Assembly (NCBI GenBank): GCA_020639155.1 | Contig: JACKHF010000001.1 | Coordinates: 434,001 to 498,000 of the forward strand | Direction: 5' to 3' | DNA: 64,000 nucleotides | Source of the DNA: Phycisphaeraceae bacterium | GTDB lineage: Bacteria > Planctomycetota > Phycisphaerae > Phycisphaerales > UBA1924 | Shown here: one piece after another, positions 19,105-27,608 of the stretch | How positions within the stretch are numbered: position 1 is the stretch's first letter | Layout: every line of letters begins with the position of its first letter | Notes under the pieces: model-generated | Seen by the model: only the letters and a program-made list of their open reading frames with translations | What the model was told of the DNA's origin: nothing | Databases searched by the model: none | Translations under genes and position numbers: made by a program

Positions 19105-20178
19105 ATGCGCATCGCACAGCCAGTCCGTGATTTTCGTTCCCTACACCATCGAGGCGGGTCGACTGTACTGATTGTCATCGTGCTGGTACTACTCGCGGCA
19201 CTTGTCGGTGGCAGCGTGTATCTGTGGAACACACTCATTGGAACACAGACAAATACCACGCCGGATCACACGCAGGGCACCGGCATCAGCACGCCAGAAC
19301 ATGCTGAGGAGATTCTGGAGAGCGCCCGCGCATACCTGCGGGAGGACCAGCCCGAGAAGGCGCGCGTCCTGCTTGAACTCGCCATTATCGACTATCCTGC
19401 CGACCAGGATCTTCGAGTCGCGTACGCGGAGTCACTCCTCGGCGTTCACAAGGAAGAGCAGGCATACGAGCAGTACGTTGAATCGCAGCGGATTGGCCCG
19501 AAGCAGGCGTGGATTGAAGCGGCTGCTGGCACGCTCGCGAACAAACTCGGGCAGCCTGATGCCGCCATGCTCCATTACAAAGCTGCGCAGCAACTTGATC
19601 CCAACGATCCGAAGCACCCACTTTACCTTGGTCAGTTACAGCGAACCGCAGGACAGCGCACTGAAGCGGAAGCCAGCATGATGATGGTGCTGCGCCTTGA
19701 CGCTGAAAACGCAATCGCTGCAGGTACACTCGCAGACATGCTGCTCGAAGACAACATGGTTGAGCAAGCACTTCGTCAGATCGCCATTGCACGCAAGGTG
19801 GAACCGGACAACGAGGTGTGGAAGCTGATCGAGGCGCGAGGCCTCAATCGGATCAACAAACCAGAACAGGCGTTGTTGCTCCTGCAAACATTCAATGTGA
19901 ATTTTCTTTTGAAGGAGCATGTGCGCAGGCTGTACGGCGAGGTGTGTGGAAAGCTCAACCGGCCGAAGGACGCAGCGAACCTGTATGCGCGCGCAGTGGA
20001 AGTTGATCGGCAAAACACTACGCTCCTGATGGAAACAGCAGCATGGTTCGAGCGTGCTGAAGACTTTGCCCAAGCGCTCGACTTTGCACGTAGTGCCGAA
20101 CAACTCGGTGCGGAGAACGCAGCACGCATGGTTGACAGATTGAACCAGAAGCTGGCTGATGCTGGAGGCGGCGAATAA
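19105..20178 (+). CDS. Membrane-anchored TPR-repeat protein
   Basis: A 357-residue protein with a short cytoplasmic N-terminus, one membrane segment (about residues 18-38, TVLIVIVLVLLAALVGGSVY) and then a periplasmic array of about seven helical tetratricopeptide-like repeats (about residues 65-350, such as AEEILESARAYLREDQPEKA). TPRs mediate protein-protein contacts; the partner is unknown. The ATG at 19105 has AGGAGA just upstream. It is divergent from valS with only 34 bp between start codons, so promoters must overlap the coding starts. Its stop lies beside a hairpin that serves the convergent yceI gene. Confidence 0.75.
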   Translation: MRIAQPVRDFRSLHHRGGSTVLIVIVLVLLAALVGGSVYLWNTLIGTQTNTTPDHTQGTGISTPEHAEEILESARAYLREDQPEKARVLLELAIIDYPADQDLRVAYAESLLGVHKEEQAYEQYVESQRIGPKQAWIEAAAGTLANKLGQPDAAMLHYKAAQQLDPNDPKHPLYLGQLQRTAGQRTEAEASMMMVLRLDAENAIAAGTLADMLLEDNMVEQALRQIAIARKVEPDNEVWKLIEARGLNRINKPEQALLLLQTFNVNFLLKEHVRRLYGEVCGKLNRPKDAANLYARAVEVDRQNTTLLMETAAWFERAEDFAQALDFARSAEQLGAENAARMVDRLNQKLADAGGGE

Positions 20179-20208
20179 AAAACGCGATCCATGCTCTGAC
20201 GGATCGCG
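20177..20208 (-). terminator. Rho-independent terminator of the yceI gene
   Basis: On the minus strand an 8-bp stem (CGCGATCC pairing with GGATCGCG, 10-nt loop) is followed directly by six T residues and lies about 40 bp beyond the yceI stop. The T-run falls within the stop region of the convergent TPR gene, so the hairpin could also slow transcription from the other side. Confidence 0.75.
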
Positions 20209-20247
20209 CTGAAGTACTCATTGAACCACTGAATCAATCTGTTATGT

Positions 20248-20901
20248 TCAGCGGCCTTCGCCTTCCTGCTCAGCGCCCTCGAATGACGCGGTAATGGTGA
20301 CCGAATCACCAAGCGCGTTGTTAGCAATCCCGTAGTTCATACCAAAGTCTGACCGCTTAATCTCGAACTTCACCTGGAAGCCTGCAATCTTCTTGCCGCG
20401 GCTTTCACCAGTGCCGATGAACTCGGCCTCGGCTTCGATGGGCTTTGTCACGCCGAGCATGGTCAGATCACCACGTATCTTCCCTTTGCTGTCAGCGAAT
20501 GCTGAACCTGACCCTTTGAATGTGATCTCCGGAAACTCCTTTGCAGAAAAGAAGTCGCCACCCTTCAGGTGGTTGTTGCGGCCTTCGTTTCCGGTATTCA
20601 CGGAATCAGCTTTGATAGAGACCTCAACCGTTGCGACCTGATTGGTTTCCGGCACAGCAACAAATGTCCCCGAGATCCCATTGAACTGTCCCATGAAGTT
20701 TGAGACACCGTTGTGACGGATGGAGAACACGAGCGAGCTATGCACGCCATCAACCTTGTAGACAGCCTTGTTGCTGAAATCAGAAACCGATGTTATTTCC
20801 ATCTTTGGTGCATCTGATATCCCAAAGCCGCTCAGCACCGAAACACCAACGCCAGCTGCGCCAGCAAGAATAAGACCAAGTGCAACCTTCCGAATATCCA
20901 T
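20248..20901 (-). CDS. YceI-family lipid/isoprenoid-binding protein
   Basis: A 217-residue exported protein of the YceI lipocalin-like fold, which binds polyisoprenoid-type lipids in the periplasm. An N-terminal signal or anchor (KVALGLILAGAAGVGVSVL) is followed by the family pattern: YKVDGVHSSLVFSIRHNGV, then DSVNTGNEGRNNHLKGGDFF, the EITFKG segment and DFGMNYG near the end. I start at the ATG at 20901 because GAGGAG lies 8 nt upstream; an ATG five codons earlier is in frame. It appears monocistronic, closed by the terminator at 20177-20208. The physiological role of most YceI proteins is unresolved. Confidence 0.9.
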   Translation of the reverse strand: MDIRKVALGLILAGAAGVGVSVLSGFGISDAPKMEITSVSDFSNKAVYKVDGVHSSLVFSIRHNGVSNFMGQFNGISGTFVAVPETNQVATVEVSIKADSVNTGNEGRNNHLKGGDFFSAKEFPEITFKGSGSAFADSKGKIRGDLTMLGVTKPIEAEAEFIGTGESRGKKIAGFQVKFEIKRSDFGMNYGIANNALGDSVTITASFEGAEQEGEGR

Positions 20902-21086
20902 GTATGAACTCCTCATGTGCAGCGCGTCGTGCGCTGCGGCCGTGTTCGATGCGTCGTGGTTCCTTTGAGTAACACGTTCGCATTATGTTAGCGCGACATG
21001 CGTTCGAATCAACCCTCGGCAGACGAACACACCAATCGTGTCGTTCATTCCCTACGCAACCAGTTCACCCATCTACTCTTCTTTTA

Positions 21087-22337
21087 ATGAGTACAACAAA
21101 GATATCCCGCCCGTTCGACACCCGTACCGACGCCACACTCCAGCAACTGGACACCACTGGCCAGTACAAACACCTGCACATGCTTGACTCGCCGATGGAC
21201 GCTGTCGTGCGCATGCGTCAATCGGACGGGGCATACAGGGACACGCTGTGCTTTTGCTCGAACAACTACCTCGGGCTTGCCAATCACCCTGAGGTTGTGC
21301 AGGCGGGCATCGACGGTCTCAAGAAGTACGGCGCAGGCACCGCTTCTGTGCGTTTCATCTGTGGCACCTTTGAGCCTCACGAAACACTCGAACGCACCAT
21401 AGCGAAGTACATGGGCACGGAATCGAGCTACACGTTCGTGTCATGCTGGACCGCGACGGAAGCCTTCTTCCCAACCGTGAGCGAAGCCGGTGACATCATC
21501 ATCTCGGACGAACTCAACCACGCGTGCATCATCGACGCGATGCGCCTGACACCCGTCATCAAGAAGGGTGTCCACAAGGCTGTGTTCAAGCACTCTGACA
21601 TGGGCGACGCGCGCGCGAAGCTGCAAGCTGCTGTGCAGAACCCGGATGTCACTGGTCAAATCTGGGTCATTACCGACGGCGTGTTCTCCATGGAGGGTGA
21701 TATCGCAAAGCTTCCCGAGCTGCGCGCATTGTGCGATGAGTTCGGCGCGATGCTTGTTGTTGACGACTCACACGGCCACGGTGTAATGGGAACAACCGGG
21801 CGCGGTATCCACGAGCACTACAACATGCTGCCCGGTGTGAGCGGATTCGATGCTTCGCGTGGCGCGGTTGATTTTTTCACCGGCACACTCGGCAAGGCGC
21901 TCGGCGGCGGTGCTGGCGGGTTTGTTGCTGGATCAAAGCGATGCACGGAACTGCTCATCCAACGGGGCAGACCAACGCTGTTTTCAAATGCGCTCCCCGT
22001 CACCGTCGCGTGCAGCGCGAACAAAGCGATCGAGATCCTGATGAACGAGCCGCAGCGGGTGCAGAAGCTCCGCGACAACGTCGCCTACGCGCGCAAGGGC
22101 ATCAAGTCAGCAGGGTTCGACGTGCTCGAATCCCCCACCGCGATCTGTCCCATCATCGTCGGCGAGACTGCAACAGCCATCTCCATGAGCAAGAAACTGC
22201 TCGAAATGGGCGTGTTCGTGATCGGATTCGGGTATCCCGTCGTGCCCGAAGGAGAAGCACGTCTGCGTGTGCAGATATCAGCAGCACACACAACGGAGCA
22301 TCTTGACGAGTTAGTCGGCGCCCTACGGCGATTGTAA
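21087..22337 (+). CDS. kbl: 2-amino-3-ketobutyrate CoA ligase / glycine C-acetyltransferase
   Basis: PLP-dependent alpha-oxoamine synthase. Kbl makes glycine and acetyl-CoA from 2-amino-3-ketobutyrate in threonine breakdown. Recognisable blocks are CFCSNNYLGLANHPEVV, GTASVRFICGTFEPHE, VDDSHGHGVMGTTGRG, the PLP lysine in TGTLGKALGGGAGGF, and GYPVVPEGEARLRVQISAAHT at the C-terminus. The SVRFICGT segment favours Kbl over BioF or HemA. No tdh (threonine dehydrogenase) is adjacent. The ATG at 21087 is chosen because the protein then begins as relatives do; no strong Shine-Dalgarno is visible. Its last 15 bp overlap the 3' end of the convergent gene. Confidence 0.85.
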   Translation: MSTTKISRPFDTRTDATLQQLDTTGQYKHLHMLDSPMDAVVRMRQSDGAYRDTLCFCSNNYLGLANHPEVVQAGIDGLKKYGAGTASVRFICGTFEPHETLERTIAKYMGTESSYTFVSCWTATEAFFPTVSEAGDIIISDELNHACIIDAMRLTPVIKKGVHKAVFKHSDMGDARAKLQAAVQNPDVTGQIWVITDGVFSMEGDIAKLPELRALCDEFGAMLVVDDSHGHGVMGTTGRGIHEHYNMLPGVSGFDASRGAVDFFTGTLGKALGGGAGGFVAGSKRCTELLIQRGRPTLFSNALPVTVACSANKAIEILMNEPQRVQKLRDNVAYARKGIKSAGFDVLESPTAICPIIVGETATAISMSKKLLEMGVFVIGFGYPVVPEGEARLRVQISAAHTTEHLDELVGALRRL

Positions 22338-23240
22338 TCGATACGGATCCAGTCGATCATCAACAGCATGAATTGAGGCGTAGATACTCTTCAGCCACTT
22401 ATCATACATAATATCTTCATCAAACCCATCTGAATACATTATCTGCTTGACATCTTCGGAGTACACATCTGAATCATGCAGCCAGTGTGCCATCGCCCTG
22501 CATTTTTCCCGAACCTCAACACGAGACGTATCGACAATCTGCTTCACGACGCGACGAATCCGCCTGCAGCTTTCGTCGGAAACTCGCGCTTTGCCGGATG
22601 AGCGGATAAGCCAGTTTGCGTGGCCCCTCGCATAGTCAACGCCTCCCATTCCGATCAGAAGGAACGTCCAATCCTCCTGCAGCATCAGATGATTGGAAAG
22701 CCTGTACACAGCGAGTATCCGCTCGACAGCCGCTTCCTCGTTACCGAGTCCTTGATGCCTGATCGCATCACAAGCAAGTACTTTTACACATTTTCGAAGT
22801 GAACTCGCCACCTCAATTACTCTCTGATGAGCAGGATCATTCTCGTCGTTCATGTCCGCGTGCTCCAATGTGCACACCGGCCTTCGTGTTACTTCGATGA
22901 GTTTCTCGATGTCAGGCTGCGCAGCTTCGAAACTGTCGAGAACATCCTGTAGCAACGGCGCATTGGGATAGGGCTGGATAGGGTACTCGTAGATGTTCAG
23001 CGGAATCTCGAAGCCGTCGTAGCTGAGTTCCAACCACGCAACATCTCTGCACGAATCGGACAGCTTCGTTGCGATCTCCTTGTACAACCTCGCCGTTTCT
23101 TCGCCATCGTCCAAGGGCACAGCATCTTCCTGTCCAGATGGTTGATTGTCCGGCGCAGTGATCTGAGCAGTTGCATATGAAGTCGCTACAAGAGTCTGCA
23201 GCAGGAAAACAAAGAGACATTGATATTGATTGAATCGCAT
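22323..23240 (-). CDS. Secreted protein of unknown function
   Basis: I do not recognise this 305-residue protein. It has a signal peptide (MRFNQYQCLFVFLLQTLVATS, cleavage likely near SYATAQ). The rest is soluble, acidic and mostly helical in character, with three or four cysteines (for example RRPVCTLEH, LRKCVKVLACDA). The base composition is clearly more AT-rich than in neighbouring genes. It is convergent with kbl and their coding ends overlap by 15 bp. AGGTGG sits immediately before the ATG, closer than ideal. Confidence 0.65.
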   Translation of the reverse strand: MRFNQYQCLFVFLLQTLVATSYATAQITAPDNQPSGQEDAVPLDDGEETARLYKEIATKLSDSCRDVAWLELSYDGFEIPLNIYEYPIQPYPNAPLLQDVLDSFEAAQPDIEKLIEVTRRPVCTLEHADMNDENDPAHQRVIEVASSLRKCVKVLACDAIRHQGLGNEEAAVERILAVYRLSNHLMLQEDWTFLLIGMGGVDYARGHANWLIRSSGKARVSDESCRRIRRVVKQIVDTSRVEVREKCRAMAHWLHDSDVYSEDVKQIMYSDGFDEDIMYDKWLKSIYASIHAVDDRLDPYRLQSP

Positions 23241-23293
23241 CCACCTATTCTATGGGATTTTTCTGCCCTGCGTTTCGCAGATTAATCCTCTGC

Positions 23294-24325
23294 TTATACA
23301 TGGGCTGGAGCACCAACAGGCAGGCATTCTGCGATCTGCACCGCGTTGAGGGCCGCTCCCTTGCGGAGCTGATCCCCGCACACCCACAGCGAGAAGCGCC
23401 TGCCGTTTGATGTCACGTCCTCACGCACGCGACCAACGAGCACGTCGTCCTGTCCCGTCGCATGAATCGGCGTAGCAAGTGGGTGTGCTACACCATCACA
23501 GAATCTGACACCGGGTGCATCCCTCAGCACGTGTTCGATCTCAGCGACTGTTGCTCTGCAATCCGTCTCGATCGTAATGGACTGGCTGTGTGCACGCATC
23601 ACCGGCACGCGCACGCATGTCGGCACAATCGCAAGATTGTGATGATCCCATATCCTGCGCGACTCTGCAATCATCTTCTCCTCTTCACCGCACAAACCCG
23701 TGTCCGGATCAATCGCGGATTCGTGCGGAAACACGTTCCATCCACACGACACAGGAAACACACTCGGCGCGATTACGATTCCGTCGAGTACTGCCCGTGT
23801 CTGCGTGCGGAGTTCGTCGATCGCTGCGATCCCAGCTCCGGACACCGCCTGATATGTCGACACAATCACGCTGCGCACGCCGAACGCTCGACGGATCGGC
23901 TCGAGCGCTGTCAGCATGATGATCGTCGAGCAGTTTGGATTCGCGATGATGCAGGGCGAATCATTGGCATGCAGCTGATCGGTGTTGATCTCGGGAACGA
24001 TCAAGGGAACGGCAGAATCAAGACGGAACGCAGACGAGTTGTCGATGACGTACGCACCACGCGCAACAAAGATCGGCGCGAACTCCCGGGCGGTGTCTGC
24101 ATCCGCACAGAAGAGCGCGACATCACATGATGGCACACTCTCTTCACTCAACGCGCGAATCACAAGTCGATCACTTCCGTACTCGACAGACTCTCCAGCG
24201 GATCGGCTCGACCCGAACAAGGTGATCTTTGCTGCTGGAACACCACGCTCGCGCAGGATAGAGATCGCCTCCCGTCCGACCGCACCCGAAGCGCCGACCA
24301 CAGCAATACGCAGTTGATCAAGCAC
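23294..24325 (-). CDS. asd: Aspartate-semialdehyde dehydrogenase
   Basis: Reduces aspartyl phosphate to aspartate semialdehyde, the branch point to lysine, threonine and methionine. The NADP-binding start is LRIAVVGASGAVGREAISIL. The catalytic cysteine lies in ANPNCSTI, with STYQAVSGAG and the VPVMRAHSQ segment following. I start at a GTG (24325, MLDQLRIAVV) because GGAGG lies 6-7 nt upstream; no closer ATG exists. The start lies 8 bp inside the aspartokinase-homoserine dehydrogenase gene, so the two are translationally coupled. It is the last gene of a three-gene aspartate-family operon controlled by the upstream riboswitch. Confidence 0.93.
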   Translation of the reverse strand: MLDQLRIAVVGASGAVGREAISILRERGVPAAKITLFGSSRSAGESVEYGSDRLVIRALSEESVPSCDVALFCADADTAREFAPIFVARGAYVIDNSSAFRLDSAVPLIVPEINTDQLHANDSPCIIANPNCSTIIMLTALEPIRRAFGVRSVIVSTYQAVSGAGIAAIDELRTQTRAVLDGIVIAPSVFPVSCGWNVFPHESAIDPDTGLCGEEEKMIAESRRIWDHHNLAIVPTCVRVPVMRAHSQSITIETDCRATVAEIEHVLRDAPGVRFCDGVAHPLATPIHATGQDDVLVGRVREDVTSNGRRFSLWVCGDQLRKGAALNAVQIAECLPVGAPAHV

Positions 24326-26027
24326 ACACCACCTCCGGTTCATATTCAGTAATATTCGCTGTATTCTGCAGATTTCTGCGAAGCTCAAGCAGGTCTGCCA
24401 CAACCGCCTGAGCAGTCGGCAGTCTACCTGCTCCCTTCCCGCGCAGCACGATCGACGAACCGTCCGAGTACACAATCTCAACAGCATTCCACGCGCCGGG
24501 CAGGTCGTACAGCGCATCGTCCGGGCTCACAGGTGTGAGCAAAACTCCGATGCGTCCGTCGCGATCGAGTGTTGCGACATGCCGCAGCACCACACCATTG
24601 TCAGATCTGGACATGCCCGCATCTTTCACTGATTGCTGGCGATCAACACGCACCTCATCAGCACGTACTCCAGCGCATTCCGCAATCACGCGGAGCTTGT
24701 CAACAGCGTCCGTGCCATCAAGGTCACGCGATGGATCCGCTTCAGCAAACCCATTACCCTGTGCAAGATCAATCGCTGCATCAAAGCTGATACTATCAGC
24801 GATCTGGTTCAGAATGAAGTTGGTCGTGCCGTTGACGACACCTCGAACAGCCTGCACCGATTTCCCTCGCACGTGCTCCAGCACGGGCACAGCACCACCA
24901 ACAGCACCTGAGCACAATAGTGCAGCACCGGTATTGTCAGCAAGCATCGCCAAAGACTCGCCGAAGTCAGCGATGAGCGCCTTGTTTGCGGTCACGACGT
25001 GCGTCCCATTGCGTAATGCTGCAGTAACAGCATCTCTTGCAACGTCGATACCACCGATGACCTCGACAACAACATCCGCATCTGTGTCAGCAGTGACAAC
25101 GGGATCGCCCGACACAACAATCCCGTTCAATGGTTTGTCAGCGTGTCGATCAGGATTGCGTGCGCACGCTGCAACGACATCAAACTCATCGGGAAGCTGG
25201 TTCAGCAGTTCCAGCACGCCGCTGCCCACTGTGCCTAGCCCGAGCAGCGCCACGCGTGTCGGCGCAGCCGCAGCACGTGGAGTTTCAAGCACAGATGCGG
25301 CACCGCTCACCACCGTTGGTTGCGTTGCGTTGAACGCGCCGAGCTCGAACGTGATCTCGTGATCACGCGCAAACTGCACCGCTTTGTGCTGGATGATGGA
25401 ACCGTCGAGTTGCAGCGCATCGTCGCACGAAATCCTCTCAAAGCGTCTCGGCGGAGTGCCCGCGATCGCAGGGTCCCACTCGTAGAGCCCGTCCACGTCC
25501 TTGATGAGTCTGCACCGGTCAGTACCGAGTGCATAAGCGAGAAACAACGCTGACTGATCAGACCCGCCACGACCGAGCGTGACCGTCCTCCCCGATTCGT
25601 CGATCGCTGCAAATCCTGGCACAACAACAACGCCGTCACGATCCAGAGCGCGTTTGATCAGTGCACCATCAACGCTGACGGGTGTTGCATCGAGCGCATC
25701 ACCCGTTGCACGGAGCTGGATAGCTCCGGGCGAGAACACTGTCGATGGAATCCCCGCTGCATCAAGACACACGCCGAGCGTTGCTGCGCTGACCGTCTCG
25801 CCGGTTGCGATCAGCGCCGCCTTTGTGTGTGGCAATGCGTCGTCGGAGATTGATTCTGCTTTACAAACGAGCGCATCGGTTGCGCCAGCAAATGCTGACA
25901 CCACAGCGACAACGCGGTATCCATCGCGCCGCCAACGGTATATTTCGTGCACCGCGATGCGCAGACTTGTCTCGTCGATCAGCACGGAACCGCCGAACTT
26001 CAGCACGATCAGAGGTGAGCCGGACAT
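24318..26027 (-). CDS. thrA: Bifunctional aspartokinase-homoserine dehydrogenase lacking ACT domains
   Basis: Fusion of the first and third enzymes of the homoserine pathway. The aspartokinase part (about residues 1-265) has VLKFGGSVL, TLGRGGSDQSALFLA and KDVDGLYEWDP. The homoserine dehydrogenase part (about 277-569) starts with RVALLGLGTVGSG and contains TANKALIADFG, GGAVPVLEHVRG, VNGTTNFILNQI and the catalytic-region DLDGTDAVDKL. Known ThrA/MetL proteins are about 810-820 aa because regulatory ACT domains lie between and after the catalytic parts. Here, at 569 aa, neither the interdomain nor a C-terminal ACT pair is present. The enzyme may therefore be insensitive to threonine or lysine feedback, leaving control to the SAM riboswitch; that is inference. 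The ATG at 26027 has AGGAGG upstream and overlaps the preceding gene by 19 bp. Confidence 0.9.
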   Translation of the reverse strand: MSGSPLIVLKFGGSVLIDETSLRIAVHEIYRWRRDGYRVVAVVSAFAGATDALVCKAESISDDALPHTKAALIATGETVSAATLGVCLDAAGIPSTVFSPGAIQLRATGDALDATPVSVDGALIKRALDRDGVVVVPGFAAIDESGRTVTLGRGGSDQSALFLAYALGTDRCRLIKDVDGLYEWDPAIAGTPPRRFERISCDDALQLDGSIIQHKAVQFARDHEITFELGAFNATQPTVVSGAASVLETPRAAAAPTRVALLGLGTVGSGVLELLNQLPDEFDVVAACARNPDRHADKPLNGIVVSGDPVVTADTDADVVVEVIGGIDVARDAVTAALRNGTHVVTANKALIADFGESLAMLADNTGAALLCSGAVGGAVPVLEHVRGKSVQAVRGVVNGTTNFILNQIADSISFDAAIDLAQGNGFAEADPSRDLDGTDAVDKLRVIAECAGVRADEVRVDRQQSVKDAGMSRSDNGVVLRHVATLDRDGRIGVLLTPVSPDDALYDLPGAWNAVEIVYSDGSSIVLRGKGAGRLPTAQAVVADLLELRRNLQNTANITEYEPEVVCA

Positions 26028-27256
26028 GATGCCTCCTCTCGCGCAGACGTACATGCACGCGCTGCCTCAAGTCCGCGGGCAAGATCGGCAATGACAGCAT
26101 CGGTCGGCTCAAGCCCCACCGACAACCGCAGCAAACCGTCGGTGATGCCCACTTCGAGCCGCTGATCACGAGGCACGTCCGCGTGCGTCATTGATGCCGG
26201 GTGTGTGATGAGCGTCTCGACAGACCCGACATGCTCAACCAATGTGCACAGGGTCAGGCTTTCGACAAACGCTCTTCCCGCATCGATCCCACCTTCGACT
26301 TCGAACGTCACAACAGCACCGTGCTTGCCGACTGTTCCGAGATGCTGGGCCTCGGCACACTCGCGTGCAGCACCTGTCGCAAGCGATGGGTGGTACACAG
26401 CCTTGATGCAAGCCTGCTCGTTCAGCCACTGCGCAACTGTCTCCGCGTTTGCCCCCTGCTGACGGATGCGCAACGGGAGTGTCTTGAGCCCGTTGATGGT
26501 CAGCCATGCGTTGAACGGTGTCTGGATCGCGCCCGTGCACTTGCGGATGAACCGGATGCGATCGAGCAGGTGCTGATCGCGTGTCACCAGCGCGCCGCCG
26601 AGTGCGACAGAGTGGCCGTCGATGAACTTCGTCGTCGAGTACACGGAGATATCTGCGCCGAGGTCTAACGGCTGCTGGAGCACCGGTGTCTGGAACGTGT
26701 TGTCCACCGCCAGCAGCGCGCCGGTAATCCTTGCGATCTGTGCAATCCCGCGGATATCCGTGATATCGAGCGACGGATTCGCGGGCGTTTCAACGAAGAT
26801 CAGCCTTGTGTTTTCGCGAACGGCTGCGCGAATCTCGTCGAGATCGGTCGAATCAACGAACGTCGATGTGATACCGAGATCGCGAAGCACCTGATCGAGC
26901 AAACGCGTCGTGCCGCCATAGACAGACCGGCCGCAGACGACGTGATCGCCCTGCTTCAGGAGCGCGAGAAACAGCGCGGTTTCGGCTGCGAGACCCGTCG
27001 CAAAGCACGCAGCGGGGAGCGCATGCTCGAGATCGCCCAGTGCTTTTTCGAGCGTCGCAACCGTCGGATTCGAGACGCGCGAGTACTGGTGCGTCGCAGT
27101 CGAGCCGACCGAATCACGCGAGAACGTGGTCGACTGCGTGATGGACGCGACCAATGGCTCGCCATCGAGACCGGTGTGCCCGATCCCCGGGCAGTACTGC
27201 TCGGGCGTAAGCGGAGCGGGAGAGAACGAATCGATGTTGGTATTGAGATACCCCAT
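26009..27256 (-). CDS. Cys/Met-metabolism PLP enzyme (cystathionine gamma-synthase / homoserine sulfhydrylase type)
   Basis: PLP enzyme of the trans-sulfuration family, 415 aa. Motifs are QYSRVSNPTVATLEKALGDL, FVETPANPSLDITDI, AVDNTFQTPVLQQPLDLGAD, the PLP-lysine segment YSTTKFIDGHS, and near the end HVGSVETLITHPASMTHA. Co-transcription with homoserine dehydrogenase and asd, and an upstream SAM-sensing leader, point to a biosynthetic enzyme that makes cystathionine or homocysteine from activated homoserine (MetB, MetY or MetZ activity). These cannot be separated by sequence reading alone, so no symbol is given. The ATG at 27256 directly follows a hairpin whose loop carries the Shine-Dalgarno GGAG. 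The 3' end overlaps the next gene by 19 bp. Confidence 0.88.
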   Translation of the reverse strand: MGYLNTNIDSFSPAPLTPEQYCPGIGHTGLDGEPLVASITQSTTFSRDSVGSTATHQYSRVSNPTVATLEKALGDLEHALPAACFATGLAAETALFLALLKQGDHVVCGRSVYGGTTRLLDQVLRDLGITSTFVDSTDLDEIRAAVRENTRLIFVETPANPSLDITDIRGIAQIARITGALLAVDNTFQTPVLQQPLDLGADISVYSTTKFIDGHSVALGGALVTRDQHLLDRIRFIRKCTGAIQTPFNAWLTINGLKTLPLRIRQQGANAETVAQWLNEQACIKAVYHPSLATGAARECAEAQHLGTVGKHGAVVTFEVEGGIDAGRAFVESLTLCTLVEHVGSVETLITHPASMTHADVPRDQRLEVGITDGLLRLSVGLEPTDAVIADLARGLEAARACTSAREEASCPAHL

Positions 27257-27276
27257 GCTGTGAACTCCTTCACAGC
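27257..27276 (-). promoter_or_regulatory. Shine-Dalgarno-carrying hairpin at the operon start codon
   Basis: Reading the minus strand, GCTGTGAA and TTCACAGC form a perfect 8-bp stem with the tetraloop GGAG, which is the ribosome-binding site. The stem abuts the ATG at 27256. If folded, it would hide or strain the Shine-Dalgarno. It is a plausible translational switch for the riboswitch at 27369-27468, although the coupling between the two is inferred. Confidence 0.6.
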
Positions 27277-27368
27277 ATCGAGAGCATCCAGACATGGGCG
27301 TGGACCGCAGCGACCATCGCTGCTCGTTTGACGAATCCGCTGCACAAGAAGGTGCACTCGTTTCGTCC

Positions 27369-27468
27369 GCATCGTTCCCCACGCCGGGGCTGGCCTCGGC
27401 ACCGTGGCTGGGGTTTCCAGCTCGGTTGCCGCCCGGAACCGTCAGAGGCGATCCGGGACTCTTGATGC
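27369..27468 (-). promoter_or_regulatory. SAM-I-clan riboswitch (SAM-I / SAM-IV-like)
   Basis: A 100-nt leader element about 110 nt before the Cys/Met PLP gene. Reading the minus strand: GCATCAAGAG opens P1 (GCATC 27464-27468 with GATGC 27369-27373). P2 is CCCGGA (27452-27457) with TCCGGG (27432-27437). The invariant core GGCAACC follows. P3 is GCTGG (27417-27421) with CCAGC (27407-27411). GGTGCC begins J3/4. P4 is CCCC with GGGG (27386-27389, 27377-27380). A pseudoknot pairs the P2 loop GCCTC (27445-27449) with GAGGC (27393-27397). This is the SAM-I clan layout; the classical K-turn GAUGA in P2 is not apparent, which recalls SAM-IV or intermediate forms. Downstream stems include GACGAA/TTCGTC and CAGCGA/TCGCTG. 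Confidence 0.82.
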
Positions 27469-27479
27469 AAGTTGGACAG

Positions 27480-27508
27480 AGCGTACCCAATATCGGCTGG
27501 CACGTCAA
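27480..27508 (-). promoter_or_regulatory. Sigma-70-type promoter of the aspartate-family operon
   Basis: Minus strand TTGACG (27503-27508), a 17-nt spacer, then TACGCT (27480-27485). The predicted transcript would start near 27473, five nucleotides before P1 of the riboswitch, which is the expected placement. The -10 hexamer is a modest match. Confidence 0.55.
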
Positions 27509-27608
27509 GGGGTTCGTTCAACTCCTCAGATCCGCTGATTGTTCTCACCCTAGCGATCTTTGGTATCCTTGGATCTGATGCTGTGATATACACATGCGAG
27601 GAGTACCC

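Noticed and set aside
19071..19259. Longer N-terminus of ValRS
   Set aside because: The 63 extra codons overlap the divergent TPR gene and do not resemble ValRS; the ATG at 19070 starts the family-like sequence.
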